Assembly (NCBI GenBank): GCA_020356105.1
Contig: CP070634.1
Coordinates: 2,619,452 to 2,662,308 of the forward strand
Direction of reading: 5' to 3'
Length of the DNA: 42,857 nt
From: Rhodospirillales bacterium
Lineage (GTDB): Bacteria; Pseudomonadota; Alphaproteobacteria; UBA8366; JADFVY01
Both the position numbers and the translations under genes were made by a program. The notes beneath the pieces were generated by a model. That model worked only from the letters and a program-made list of their open reading frames with translations, made no database searches and had not been told where the DNA came from. Of this stretch, positions 33,874-42,299 are shown piece after piece; the first letter of the stretch is position 1, and each line of letters begins with the position of its first letter.

Positions 33874-34716
33874 ATGGATGATCTTCTGTTGCACCATGCC
33901 GATACGATCCGGCTTGCGTTCTTCATCGGCGTGTTCGCGGTCATGGCCGGGTGGGAAACGATCATGCCGCGACGGCAACGCAGCTTCCGGCGACTGCAGC
34001 GCTGGCCGAGCAATATCGGGATCGTGGCGCTCAACACGTTGATCCTGAAAGTCGCGCTGCCCGTAGCGGCGGTCGAATTCGCGGCAACGGCCGGGGTGCG
34101 GGGCTGGGGCCTGTTCCCCGCCCTCGACCTGCCATTCTGGCTCGAGTTCCTGCTGGCCGTCGCGGTACTGGATTTCGTGATTTACCTGCAGCACGTGTTG
34201 TTCCATGCGGTGCCGGTGTTGTGGCGGCTGCACCGCATGCACCATGCCGATCTCGATTTCGACGTGACCACGGGCGCTCGCTTCCACCCGATCGAGATCC
34301 TTCTGTCGATGGGCATCAAGTTTGCGGCGATCGCAGCGCTCGGTCCGCCCGCGGTGGCGGTACTGGTCTTCGAGATCCTGTTGAACGGCACGGCGATGTT
34401 CAACCATGCCAACGCCAGATTGCCCCTCGGGGTCGACCGCTGGCTGCGCTGGCTTGTCGTGACGCCCGATATGCACCGCGTCCATCATTCCGTGGTGCCG
34501 CACGAGACGAACAGCAATTTCGGTTTCAACCTTCCTTGGTGGGACCGTTTGTTCGGCACCTATCGCGATCAGCCCGCGGCGGGGCACGACGGTATGACCA
34601 TCGGCCTCAACCGGTTTCGCGATCCGCACGAATTGCGGCTCGACCACCTGCTCCTGCAACCATGGCGGAGCCGGGCCGACGATTATCCGATCAACCGGCG
34701 CGGCGGGTCCGACTGA
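33874..34716 (+). CDS. Sterol desaturase/fatty acid hydroxylase superfamily protein
   Basis: A 280-residue membrane di-iron enzyme of the FA_hydroxylase family. About four hydrophobic segments alternate with the histidine boxes that hold the iron pair: HVLFH (107-111), HRMHH (120-124), FNHAN (His178) and HRVHH (201-205). Members hydroxylate or desaturate lipids such as fatty acyl chains, carotenoids or sterol-like compounds in the membrane, using oxygen. The substrate here is unknown. ATG at 33874 used; a TTG at 33838 in frame adds 12 residues. It ends convergent to the histidine kinase gene. Confidence 0.9.
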   Translation: MDDLLLHHADTIRLAFFIGVFAVMAGWETIMPRRQRSFRRLQRWPSNIGIVALNTLILKVALPVAAVEFAATAGVRGWGLFPALDLPFWLEFLLAVAVLDFVIYLQHVLFHAVPVLWRLHRMHHADLDFDVTTGARFHPIEILLSMGIKFAAIAALGPPAVAVLVFEILLNGTAMFNHANARLPLGVDRWLRWLVVTPDMHRVHHSVVPHETNSNFGFNLPWWDRLFGTYRDQPAAGHDGMTIGLNRFRDPHELRLDHLLLQPWRSRADDYPINRRGGSD

Positions 34717-34795
34717 GCGTCGCGCAAGGCCACCAGTTGACGGGCCCGGCGCACGAGCCGGCTTCCGGCGACCTGGTCCGTACGCACAGGCGGGG

Positions 34796-36205
34796 TCAGG
34801 CTGCCCCACCCTCGCGCCGCCGTTCACGGATGCCGAAAACCCGCTCGGCCGGAATCGTAACCGTCGCCCTTGTGCCGCGCCCCGCCTCGCTCTCAAGCAT
34901 GATGGTACCGCCATGCAGTTCCACGAGCGCCTTGGTCAGCGGCAGGCCAAGGCCCGTCCCCTCCTCACGGCTGACCATGGGATTGTCGACCTGCCCGAAC
35001 GGCTCCAGGGCCTTCGGAATGTCCTCCGGTGCCATGCCGACACCCGTATCGGAAACGCTGAAGCAAAACCGCTCCGCCGTGTCACACCACGCTCTTACCG
35101 AGACACGGCCGTTCGGCGGCGTGTACTTGATCGCATTCGAGAGCAGGTTGAGCAGGATCTGCCGCAGTTTCCTCTCATCCGCCATCAGCGCCGGCAGGTG
35201 CTCGGGCACGTCGCGCCCCAGTGTCAGGCCGGTGTTGTCGACGGGCTGCTGCAATAGATTGAGGCAGTCGTCGACGATCCCGCCGAAATCGACCACCTGC
35301 TCGTCGAGCTCCAGCCGGCCGGCCTCCACCTTCGCCAGGTCGAGCATGTCGTTGATCAGTCCGAGCAGGTGTTTCCCGGACGCATGTATATGTCCGAGAT
35401 ATTCCTCGTAACGCGGGTTTCCGATCGATCCGAACGTGCCGAGTTCCATGATCTCCGCGAACCCGATTATGGAGTTGAGAGGGGTACGCAGCTCGTGGCT
35501 CATATTGGCCAGAAACTCGGATTTGGCGAGATTCGCCTTGCGTTCCTGCTCGCGCGCCTCGCGCAGCCGTTCCGCCGCCTGGCTGAGCTCGACACCCCGC
35601 TGCTGCAGCAGCTTCTGGGTAAGCTCCAGTTCGGCGACACGCACTTCGAGGGCCCGCCGATAGGTCTGGGCCTGTCCGAACGCCGCATTCAGTGCCCGGA
35701 TCGGCAGCACCCAGAGGACGACGATCACACAGACTGACAGGATCGCCCCGAGTGCAAGACCAAGGGCGGTGAAGTCGAAGGCCCGATGCGGCACCTGCCC
35801 GACCCTCACCAGCGCGACGACCCGGCCGTCGACCTCGACCGGCGCTTCGCCGACCACCGAAAACAGCCACGGAATCCTTCCGTCGCGCGTAATCACGTCG
35901 CCCGAGGCGCCGACGATTTCGTGCCAGCTCTCCTCGCCGGGGCCGTGCAGCTGATTAATGGCATCGTCCAGCCAGTCGTGATCGTCGTGCCACCGCTGTG
36001 GATTTGTACGGGCCCGCAAGGCAATCAGGTCGGCCGCCCGGGCGGCTTCGTTGCGGACGTGATATTGCTCGGCCTGGTAGGCGTTGATGATAAAGAACCC
36101 GGATGTCGCGATCAGCGCGACAACCGCAAATATGACGGCGGAACGGCGAATGGCCCGGCCAAGACGCTCGTGGGAATGTTCATCCGGCTTGATGATATCG
36201 CTCAT
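34796..36205 (-). CDS. Sensor histidine kinase
   Basis: A 469-residue membrane sensor. Two membrane helices (about 22-42 and 144-168) flank a periplasmic domain of about 100 residues. A coiled coil follows (about 175-225), then HisKA with phosphoacceptor His237 in NMSHELRTPLNS. The HATPase_c domain shows the N box (NLLSNAIKYT), G1 (DTGVGM), an F box (PFGQVDN) and G2 (GTGLGL). It autophosphorylates on ATP and would pass phosphate to a response regulator, but none is encoded nearby, so it is an orphan. The HisKA sequence resembles alphaproteobacterial PleC/PdhS-type kinases, which often act without neighbours. An upstream in-frame extension to 36340 looks non-coding. Input signal unknown. Confidence 0.92.
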   Translation of the reverse strand: MSDIIKPDEHSHERLGRAIRRSAVIFAVVALIATSGFFIINAYQAEQYHVRNEAARAADLIALRARTNPQRWHDDHDWLDDAINQLHGPGEESWHEIVGASGDVITRDGRIPWLFSVVGEAPVEVDGRVVALVRVGQVPHRAFDFTALGLALGAILSVCVIVVLWVLPIRALNAAFGQAQTYRRALEVRVAELELTQKLLQQRGVELSQAAERLREAREQERKANLAKSEFLANMSHELRTPLNSIIGFAEIMELGTFGSIGNPRYEEYLGHIHASGKHLLGLINDMLDLAKVEAGRLELDEQVVDFGGIVDDCLNLLQQPVDNTGLTLGRDVPEHLPALMADERKLRQILLNLLSNAIKYTPPNGRVSVRAWCDTAERFCFSVSDTGVGMAPEDIPKALEPFGQVDNPMVSREEGTGLGLPLTKALVELHGGTIMLESEAGRGTRATVTIPAERVFGIRERRREGGAA

Positions 36206-36441
36206 GACCACCGTGTGCGCCGCCAAAAACGTATCGCGGCTCCTCTCGTTTGCGCCTGCGCAAGCGACAATCGCGCAGGATTGCGCGCCGGCCTGACCCC
36301 TGGATAAGGCCAACCGGCGCGATACGCCGTTCCCCGTCATTGTCTGATTGGTTGGGCTGGACGCCGGATATAACGGTCCGGCAACGCCATCAATTATATT
36401 ACACGATAATCCGGCTGTAGTAAATCAACCTGTCACTGCGC

Positions 36442-37224
36442 CTATTGCGCGCTCCAGCCGCCGTCGATACCGAGTTCCTGGCCGGTGATCTGGTCTGCCG
36501 CCGGCGAGCACAGGAACGCGGCGAGCCCGCCGATCTGCTCGGGCGTCACGAACTGCTTCGATGGCTGCTTTTCGGCCAGCAGGTCGACCATCGCCTCGTC
36601 GGCGGTCAGTTTCTTCTCGGCCGCCCGAATCTCGACCTGCTTCTGGATCAGCGGCGTCAGCACCCAGCCCGGACAGATTGCGTTGCAGGTTACGCCGCGC
36701 CCGGCCGCCTCCAGCGCCACGACCTTGGTCAGACCGACGAGGCCATGCTTGGCCGAGACATAGGCCGCCTTGTTGATCGAGGCGACGCGGCCGTGAATCG
36801 AGGCGACATTGACGATACGGCCCCAGCCATTCTTGTACATTGTTGGGATCGCGGCGCGGACCGTGTGAAAGGCCTGCGACAAGTTGAGGGCGATGATCGC
36901 ATCCCAGCGCTCGGCCGGAAACTCCTCGATCGGCGCGGTGTGCTGGATGCCCGCGTTGTTGACCAGGATGTCGCAGCTTCCGAAGCCGTCCTGCGCCGTC
37001 CGGATCAGGCCGGCCGCCTCTTCCGGCCGGCTCACATCCGCGCCGTCCCACTCCACGCGCACCCCGAACGCATCCGCAATGTCTCGGCGGATCGACTCGA
37101 TCGCGGCCGAATCGCCAAAACCGTTCAGAACGACATCCGCACCCTGTTCGGCAAGCGCCCGGGCAATCGCCAGACCAATCCCGCTCGTCGACCCGGTTAC
37201 GACCGCCACGCGTCCCTTGAGCAT
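36442..37224 (-). CDS. bdhA: 3-hydroxybutyrate dehydrogenase (SDR)
   Basis: A 260-residue short-chain dehydrogenase that interconverts D-3-hydroxybutyrate and acetoacetate with NAD, part of polyhydroxybutyrate or ketone-body use. SDR motifs: TGSTSGIG for NAD at 10-17, NNAGIQH near 92, catalytic Ser in VASIHG, and YVSAKHG with the Tyr/Lys pair. The C-terminal segment (TPLIQKQVE...QPSKQFVTPEQIGGLAAFLCSPAADQITG) is the pattern specific to this enzyme. AGGGGGA lies 8 bases before the ATG. Divergent from accB across a 322-base spacer. Confidence 0.95.
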   Translation of the reverse strand: MLKGRVAVVTGSTSGIGLAIARALAEQGADVVLNGFGDSAAIESIRRDIADAFGVRVEWDGADVSRPEEAAGLIRTAQDGFGSCDILVNNAGIQHTAPIEEFPAERWDAIIALNLSQAFHTVRAAIPTMYKNGWGRIVNVASIHGRVASINKAAYVSAKHGLVGLTKVVALEAAGRGVTCNAICPGWVLTPLIQKQVEIRAAEKKLTADEAMVDLLAEKQPSKQFVTPEQIGGLAAFLCSPAADQITGQELGIDGGWSAQ

Positions 37225-37546
37225 GATGCCATTCCCCCTGTTTCGGCTTGCCGCCAGGCAACGTTATCCGTAGACCGCGTCGGCGCGCGACGCAAGACCG
37301 TCCCGCCACGCCGCAGCGGCGATCTGGGGTGCGACGTGGAAGGCGTTGCCGATACGTTTGTCAAAGATGCATCGACGATCATCCCACCGCGGCGATTGCG
37401 CCGACCGCGCGGCATGCTATAAGGGCCCGTCGGATTCCGCGGCGACTCCTGCCGAATGTCGAGTTGTCCCGTCGCTCGCGGTGATTCCGGCTCGTCCGGT
37501 GCGGGTGCCAGTTCGGCGCGATGTCTCAATCGATAACAGGGTGACG
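37225..37546. other. 322-base divergent spacer between bdhA and accB
   Basis: Contains the accB promoter candidate (37396-37423) and, at the left end, the bdhA ribosome binding site. The roughly 120-base transcribed leader before accB has no recognisable riboswitch. In many alphaproteobacteria aroQ sits directly upstream of accB; it is absent here. Confidence 0.5.
37396..37423 (+). promoter_or_regulatory. Candidate sigma-70 promoter of accB-accC
   Basis: TTGCGC (37396-37401), 16 bases, TATAAG (37418-37423), about 120 bases before accB. The best-looking hexamer pair in the spacer, matched by eye. Confidence 0.45.
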
Positions 37547-38047
37547 ATGCCAGCGCGAAAATCGGATTTCGACAGCAAGCTGATCGGGGAAATCGCCGGG
37601 ATCATGGCGGATACCGGCCTGACGGAGGTCGAACTCAGACAGGGTGACAGCACATTGCGCTTGTCGAAGACGGCGGGTGCCGCCGCCGCGGCCCCGGTGG
37701 CGGCCGCGCCGGTGCATGTCGCAGCGCCGGGCCCTGCCGCACCGGCGCCAGGCGTCGCCGCGCCGGCCGCTTCCGAACCGGCCCCGCCCGCCGTCGAGGC
37801 CGAAGCCGAGCACCCTGGCACCGTATCCTCGCCGATGGTCGGTACGGTGTATCTTGCGCCGCAGCCGGATGCAGACCCGTTCGTCAAGGCCGGCGACAAG
37901 ATCGGCGAGGGTGACACGCTGATGATCATCGAGGCGATGAAGGTCATGAATCCGATACCGTCGCCGCGCGCCGGAACCGTCAAGGCAATCCTGGTCAGCG
38001 ACGCCCAGCCGGTCGAGTTCGGCGATCCGCTGATCATCATCGAATAG
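37547..38047 (+). CDS. accB: Acetyl-CoA carboxylase biotin carboxyl carrier protein
   Basis: Carries the biotin that shuttles CO2 from AccC to the carboxyltransferase, the first step of fatty acid synthesis. The 166-residue product has the usual N-terminal helical part (SDFDSKLIGEIAGIMADTGLTEVELRQGDSTLRL), an Ala/Pro-rich linker (about 43-85) and the biotinyl domain with the acceptor Lys in EAMKVMN and VEFGDPLIIIE at the end. The ATG lies after AACAGGGTG; a GTG two codons earlier is also in frame. Followed after 12 bases by accC. Confidence 0.96.
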   Translation: MPARKSDFDSKLIGEIAGIMADTGLTEVELRQGDSTLRLSKTAGAAAAAPVAAAPVHVAAPGPAAPAPGVAAPAASEPAPPAVEAEAEHPGTVSSPMVGTVYLAPQPDADPFVKAGDKIGEGDTLMIIEAMKVMNPIPSPRAGTVKAILVSDAQPVEFGDPLIIIE

Positions 38048-38059
38048 GCGAGCGCGCCC

Positions 38060-39400
38060 GTGTTCGAAAAGATCCTCATCGCCAATCGCGGCGAGATCGC
38101 GCTTCGCGTGCATCGAGCCTGCCGCGAGATGGGTATCCACACCGTTGCCGTGCACTCGACGGCGGACAGCAACGCGATGCATGTCCGCCTCGCGGACGAA
38201 TCAGTGTGCATCGGACCGGCCGCCTCGTCCGAGAGCTATCTCAACATGTCGGCGATCCTGTCTGCGGCCACGATCACCGGGGTCGACGCGATTCATCCGG
38301 GCATCGGGTTCTTGTCGGAGAACGCCAAGTTCGCCGAGATGGTCGAGGATCACGGCTTCGTCTTCATCGGACCGACACCCGAACACATCCGCCTGATGGG
38401 CGACAAGATCACCGCCCGGAACATGGCGGCGGAGCTTGGCCTACCGATCGTGCCGGGCTCCGATGGCGAGGTCGAGAACGACGTCGCGGCGATGAAGGTG
38501 GCCGGAGAGATCGGCTATCCCGTGCTGATCAAGGCGACCGCGGGCGGCGGCGGCAAGGGCATGCAGGTCGCGCACAACGCCGATGAAATGGCCAAGAAGC
38601 TCTCGCTGTGCCGTGCCGAGGCCAAGGCGGCGTTCGGCAATGACGCGGTCTATATCGAGAAGTACCTCGGACAGCCGCGGCACATCGAGGTCCAGGTGCT
38701 CGGCGACGGCCAGGGCGCGGTCGTCCATCTCGGCGAGCGCGACTGTTCGCTGCAGCGCCGCCACCAGAAGGTTCTCGAGGAGGCGCCCTCGCCGGCGCTC
38801 AACGCGGAATCGCGGGCGCGGATCGGCGAGCTGGTCACCACCTCCCTGTCGAAGATCAATTATCGCAGCGCCGGCACCATCGAATTCCTGTTCGAGAACG
38901 GCGAGTTCTATTTCATCGAGATGAACACGCGGCTGCAGGTCGAGCATCCGATTTCCGAGATGGTCTGCGACATGGATCTGGTCCGCGAGCAGCTGCGCGT
39001 CGCCACCGGCGCGCCGCTCGGCTACGAGCAGGATGCGATCGCGATCCACGGCCACGCGATCGAATGCCGGATCAACGCCGAGCATCCCGAGACGTTCCTG
39101 CCCTCGCCCGGCCGGATCAGCGATTATCATGCGCCGGGCGGGCTCGGGGTGCGGGTCGACTCGGCGATCTATTCCGGCTACGCGGTGCCGCCCTATTACG
39201 ACAGCCTGGTCGCCAAGCTGATCGTGCACGGCGCGACCCGCAACGAATGCCTGATGCGGCTGCGGCGCGCCCTCGAGGAGTTCGTGATCGGCGGCATCGA
39301 GACGACCATCCCGCTGCACCAGAACCTCATCGCCGAGCCGGACTTCCTCAACGGCGACTACGACATACACTGGCTGGAGAGGTGGATCGCGCATCGCTGA
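38060..39400 (+). CDS. accC: Acetyl-CoA carboxylase biotin carboxylase subunit
   Basis: A 446-residue ATP-grasp enzyme that carboxylates biotin on AccB. Features: N-terminal MFEKILIANRGEIALR, HPGIGFLSENAKFAE, the glycine-rich ATP loop KATAGGGGKGM, ERDCSLQRRHQKVLEEAPSP, and the metal/ATP site FIEMNTRLQVEHPISEMV with the catalytic Arg, finishing with the C-terminal RMLRALEEF-type helix. The start codon is GTG (38060-38062), 12 bases after accB, and length matches the family (about 449). Confidence 0.97.
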   Translation: MFEKILIANRGEIALRVHRACREMGIHTVAVHSTADSNAMHVRLADESVCIGPAASSESYLNMSAILSAATITGVDAIHPGIGFLSENAKFAEMVEDHGFVFIGPTPEHIRLMGDKITARNMAAELGLPIVPGSDGEVENDVAAMKVAGEIGYPVLIKATAGGGGKGMQVAHNADEMAKKLSLCRAEAKAAFGNDAVYIEKYLGQPRHIEVQVLGDGQGAVVHLGERDCSLQRRHQKVLEEAPSPALNAESRARIGELVTTSLSKINYRSAGTIEFLFENGEFYFIEMNTRLQVEHPISEMVCDMDLVREQLRVATGAPLGYEQDAIAIHGHAIECRINAEHPETFLPSPGRISDYHAPGGLGVRVDSAIYSGYAVPPYYDSLVAKLIVHGATRNECLMRLRRALEEFVIGGIETTIPLHQNLIAEPDFLNGDYDIHWLERWIAHR

Positions 39401-39550
39401 CGCCGCCGCGGCCCGGGCGCCGCCGCGCGATCGGCATCGAGTCCCTTTTCCGCGCGGTCTGGCGGCGCTATTCTGGGGCGGATTGAGGAGGCGCGCGGGG
39501 CGGCCGGCAGCGGCCGCGCCCGTGGCATCACGCAAGCGGGGTGGCAGCGC

Positions 39551-40201
39551 ATGGAGATGCCGGAACTGACCCCGGACATGCTGCTCAGGGCATACGCGAT
39601 CGGCGTGTTCCCCATGGCGGAGGACCGGGACGATCCCGACCTGTTCTGGGTCGACCCGCGCATGCGCGGGATCATTCCGCTCGACGCCTTCCACGTGCCG
39701 CGGCGGCTGCGCCGCACCGTGCGCAATAGCGGCCTGCGGGTGACCGTCGACAGCGCCTTCGAGGCGACGATCGAGGCCTGCGCCGCGTCGACCGAGCTGC
39801 GGCCGCGGACCTGGATCAACGACCGCATCATCATGCTCTACACCTCGCTGTTCCATCTCGGCTTCGCGCACAGCGTCGAATGCTGGCAGGACGGTCGGCT
39901 GGCCGGCGGGCTGTACGGCGTTGCGATGGGCGGCGCATTCTTCGGCGAGAGCATGTTCAGCCGCGCCACCGACGCCAGCAAGGTCGCCCTCGTGCATCTC
40001 GTCGCGCGGCTGCGCGCCGGCGGCTTCAGCCTCCTCGACAGCCAGTTCATCACCCGCCATCTGCGCCGCTTCGGGGCGGTCGAGATCCCGCGCAGCGATT
40101 ACCGCCTGCGGCTCGCCGAGGCGCTCAAGCAGAGCGCCGAGTTCGAGACCGCGCCGTCGCGCGCCGACATCGAGGCGGTGCTGCGCGGCGATCCAAGCTA
40201 G
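39551..40201 (+). CDS. aat: Leucyl/phenylalanyl-tRNA-protein transferase
   Basis: Adds Leu or Phe from tRNA to N-terminal Arg/Lys of proteins, making N-degrons read by ClpS/ClpAP. The 216-residue product has the typical [52 protein letters not shown], the central [19 protein letters not shown] and a C-terminal [21 protein letters not shown]. The adjacency to accB-accC is common in alphaproteobacteria, and a terminator follows 21 bases after the stop. Confidence 0.97.
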   Translation: MEMPELTPDMLLRAYAIGVFPMAEDRDDPDLFWVDPRMRGIIPLDAFHVPRRLRRTVRNSGLRVTVDSAFEATIEACAASTELRPRTWINDRIIMLYTSLFHLGFAHSVECWQDGRLAGGLYGVAMGGAFFGESMFSRATDASKVALVHLVARLRAGGFSLLDSQFITRHLRRFGAVEIPRSDYRLRLAEALKQSAEFETAPSRADIEAVLRGDPS

Positions 40202-40222
40202 ACAATCGGAGACATGAGGGGG

Positions 40223-40243
40223 CCCCCGCGAACGGGGGTTTTT
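40223..40243 (+). terminator. Rho-independent terminator after aat
   Basis: Stem CCCCCG (40223-40228) / CGGGGG (40233-40238) with a CGAA tetraloop, followed by five T (40239-40243). It separates the accB-accC-aat unit from the arsR-permease unit. Confidence 0.9.
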
Positions 40244-40259
40244 CGCAGGTCCATCATTT

Positions 40260-40279
40260 CGATATTTCTAGAAATATCG
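40260..40279. promoter_or_regulatory. Perfect 20-bp palindrome, probable ArsR-type operator
   Basis: CGATATTTCT followed by its exact reverse complement AGAAATATCG, ending one base before a TTGACA hexamer. AT-rich dyads at the promoter of an arsR-family gene are the usual binding site of the encoded repressor. Its position abutting the -35 would block RNA polymerase when bound. The regulator assignment is inferred from adjacency. Confidence 0.75.
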
Positions 40280-40308
40280 TTGACAAGCGCGCACCGCGGG
40301 CCTAACTT
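40280..40308 (+). promoter_or_regulatory. Consensus-like promoter of the arsR-permease unit
   Basis: TTGACA (40280-40285), 17 bases, TAACTT (40303-40308). The -35 is a perfect consensus and the spacing is optimal; it begins directly after the palindrome at 40260-40279. Confidence 0.75.
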
Positions 40309-40423
40309 GCGGGGGAACGGTTCGACCGGCGCCATCGCGCGCCGGCCCGCGATAGCGGCGCTCCCGCCGGAAGGCGCGGCCATCGACGCCCGACCCGCCA
40401 CGCCGCACGACAAGGACAACGCC

Positions 40424-40747
40424 ATGAAGCTCGACGACCTCGCCGCCTGCCTCGAGACGCTCGGCCATTCGACCCGGCTGGCCGCCTTCCGCCTCTTGGT
40501 GCGGGCCGGCCGCGGCGGCCTTGCGGTCGGCGCGCTGCAGCGCCATCTCGACATTCCCGCCTCGACCCTCTCGCACCACCTCTCGCACCTCGTCGCCGCC
40601 GGCCTGGTCCGCCAGACCCGCGAGGGCCGGGTGCTTCGCTGCACCGCCGACTATGCGCGCATGGACCGCATCGTCGCGGCGCTGACCGCGGAGTGTTGCG
40701 TCGGCGTCGCCGAGGCCGAGGCGGCGGCGGAGGCCGTCCAATGCTAG
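40424..40747 (+). CDS. ArsR family winged-helix repressor
   Basis: A 107-residue metalloregulator-type repressor. The winged-helix region shows LGHSTRLAAFRLLVRAG, VGALQRHLDIPASTLSHHLSHLVAAGLVRQTREGRVLRC, typical of ArsR/SmtB proteins. Cys at 9, 73, 91, 92 and 107 are candidate ligands; the Cys91-Cys92 pair near the C-terminus and Cys107 match the vicinal-Cys type of arsenite sensors, but the classic CVC in the recognition helix is absent. AAGGA (40412-40416) precedes the ATG. The permease gene follows on the same strand with a 234-base gap containing two palindromic elements. It probably controls itself and the permease. Confidence 0.88.
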   Translation: MKLDDLAACLETLGHSTRLAAFRLLVRAGRGGLAVGALQRHLDIPASTLSHHLSHLVAAGLVRQTREGRVLRCTADYARMDRIVAALTAECCVGVAEAEAAAEAVQC

Positions 40748-40796
40748 CCGCGCGTATGCCCGCTTGGTTTGGAGACGCCCCGCGGCGTTCGCGCGA

Positions 40797-40841
40797 CCTC
40801 ATGCTTCGAGACGGTTGCTCCGCAACCTCCTCAGCATGAGG
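40797..40841. repeat. REP-like palindromic element, first copy
   Basis: Outer arms CCTCATGCT (40797-40805) and AGCATGAGG (40833-40841), with an inner hairpin GGTTGC / GCAACC (40813-40818 with 40822-40827). It resembles the CCTCATgCTGAGGAGG-type intergenic repeats scattered through many alphaproteobacterial genomes. Located between arsR and the permease gene. Confidence 0.65.
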
Positions 40842-40856
40842 ACACAAACACCCGAG

Positions 40857-40900
40857 CCTCATGCTGAGGAGGCGCGCCCTTCGACAGGCTCAGGATGAGG
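40857..40900. repeat. REP-like palindromic element, second copy
   Basis: CCTCATGCTGAG (40857-40868) pairs with CTCAGGATGAGG (40889-40900), one mismatch, with an internal GGAGGCGCGCC core. It shares the outer CCTCATGCT sequence with the first copy 15 bases upstream. The two together could form an mRNA-stabilising hairpin pair between the two genes. Confidence 0.65.
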
Positions 40901-40981
40901 GCACCGTAACGAAGCATGACGTCGCGCGGCGGCGGGTGAAGATGCCGCCCGGCCGCGCCGGATAGGACAGGAGAGCCGACC

Positions 40982-42121
40982 ATGGCCGACATCAGATTCG
41001 ACAGCGCCGCGCCCGCCAACGCCAGCGCCGCCCGCACGGGTGTTACCGCCGGGGTCGACACCGATGCGGTCGCCGCCCCTGCCCCGCGAAACAGGCTGCG
41101 CCGCCTCGCCGCGCACCTCGCTCGCATCGACCGGGTGGTGCTCGCCTTCGCCGCGATCATCGCCGCGCTCGCCCTCATCGACCCGCCGCAGGCCGGCGCC
41201 AGCCTCGCCTTCACGCTCGATTCGCTGACCTTCATCGCGCCGTTCCTCGCTGCCTCGGTGCTGATCGCGGCGACCGCCAAGGCGACCGGGGCCGACGGGC
41301 GGATCGCGCAATTGCTCGACGGCCATCCCGCGGCGACGATCGCCGTCGCCGCCTTGTTCGGCGCGCTGTCGCCGTTCTGCTCCTGCGGCGTCGTGCCGGT
41401 GGTCGCGGCGCTGCTCGGCGCCGGGGTGCCGCTTGCCCCGGTGATGGCGTTCTGGATTTCCTCGCCGATCATGGACCCGGAGATGTTCATCCTAACCGCC
41501 GCGGTGATCGGCCTGCCGTTTGCGGTCGCCAAGACGCTGGCGGCGATCGGCATGGGGCTGATCGCGGGCTTCGCGACCCATGCGCTGGCCGGCCGCGCCG
41601 CCTTCGCCTCGCCCTTGCGGGCCGGCGCCGGTGGCTGCTGCGCCTCGTCCTGCGCGACCAAGGCGAAACGCCAGGCGCCGGCGCCGATCGTCTGGCGCTT
41701 CTGGCCCGATCCCGCCCGCCGCGCCGTGTTCGCATCGGAGGCCCGCGCCGCCGGCTGGTTCCTCGGCAAGTGGCTCGCCCTCGCCTTCCTGATCGAAAGC
41801 CTGATGATCGCCTGGATCCCGGGCGAGACCGTGGCGGCGTATCTCGGCGGCGCCGCCTGGTGGGCGATCCCGGCCGCGGCGCTCGCCGGCATCCCGGCCT
41901 ATCTCAACGGCTTCGCCGCGATCCCGACGGTCGCCGCGTTGATGGAGCTCGGCATGGCGCCGGGCGCCGCGCTCACCTTCATGGTCGCCGGCGCGGTCAC
42001 CAGCATCCCGGCGGCGATGGCGGTCTACGCGCTGGCGCGCCGCCCAGTCTTCCTGTGGTACCTCGCCCTCGGCCTCGCCGGCGCGCTCGCCTCGGGCGTG
42101 CTGTACCAGGCGGTGGCGTGA
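40982..42121 (+). CDS. ArsP/DUF318 family permease
   Basis: A 379-residue inner-membrane permease of the ArsP (DUF318) family, whose characterised members export methylated or aromatic arsenicals. The hallmark GALSPFCSCGVVPVVAALLGAG with Cys133 and Cys135 is intact, followed by FWISSPIMDPEMFILT. A second hydrophobic half includes AYLNGFAAIPTVAALMELGMAPGAALTFMVAGAVTSIPAAM. A hydrophilic loop at about 215-235 carries a Cys cluster (Cys219, Cys220, Cys224) that could bind metal(loid). The N-terminal 45 residues are Ala-rich and cytoplasmic. AGGAG (40969-40973) precedes the ATG. A terminator follows at 42171. Substrate inferred from family and arsR neighbour; the real ligand could differ. Confidence 0.9.
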   Translation: MADIRFDSAAPANASAARTGVTAGVDTDAVAAPAPRNRLRRLAAHLARIDRVVLAFAAIIAALALIDPPQAGASLAFTLDSLTFIAPFLAASVLIAATAKATGADGRIAQLLDGHPAATIAVAALFGALSPFCSCGVVPVVAALLGAGVPLAPVMAFWISSPIMDPEMFILTAAVIGLPFAVAKTLAAIGMGLIAGFATHALAGRAAFASPLRAGAGGCCASSCATKAKRQAPAPIVWRFWPDPARRAVFASEARAAGWFLGKWLALAFLIESLMIAWIPGETVAAYLGGAAWWAIPAAALAGIPAYLNGFAAIPTVAALMELGMAPGAALTFMVAGAVTSIPAAMAVYALARRPVFLWYLALGLAGALASGVLYQAVA

Positions 42122-42170
42122 GGGGGTGGCGTATGACGTCCGCCAATCATCACTGACCGGACGTCAACGG

Positions 42171-42194
42171 CCGGTCCGCCGATGGACCGGTTTT
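42171..42194 (+). terminator. Rho-independent terminator after the permease gene
   Basis: CCGGTCC (42171-42177) / GGACCGG (42184-42190) with a 6-base loop, followed by TTTT (42191-42194), 50 bases past the permease stop. Confidence 0.8.
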
Positions 42195-42299
42195 GACCCA
42201 ACTCGGAAGTAATGCTGGCTCGGGACTGTTCCAAAAAACGTCATACAGACGCACTCAGCATTGAGATACGCTAGCGCCAAATTTTTTCGGGAGGACAAT

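Noticed and set aside
38441..40060. 539-codon frame on the minus strand
   Set aside because: Antisense to accC and aat, both fully recognisable.
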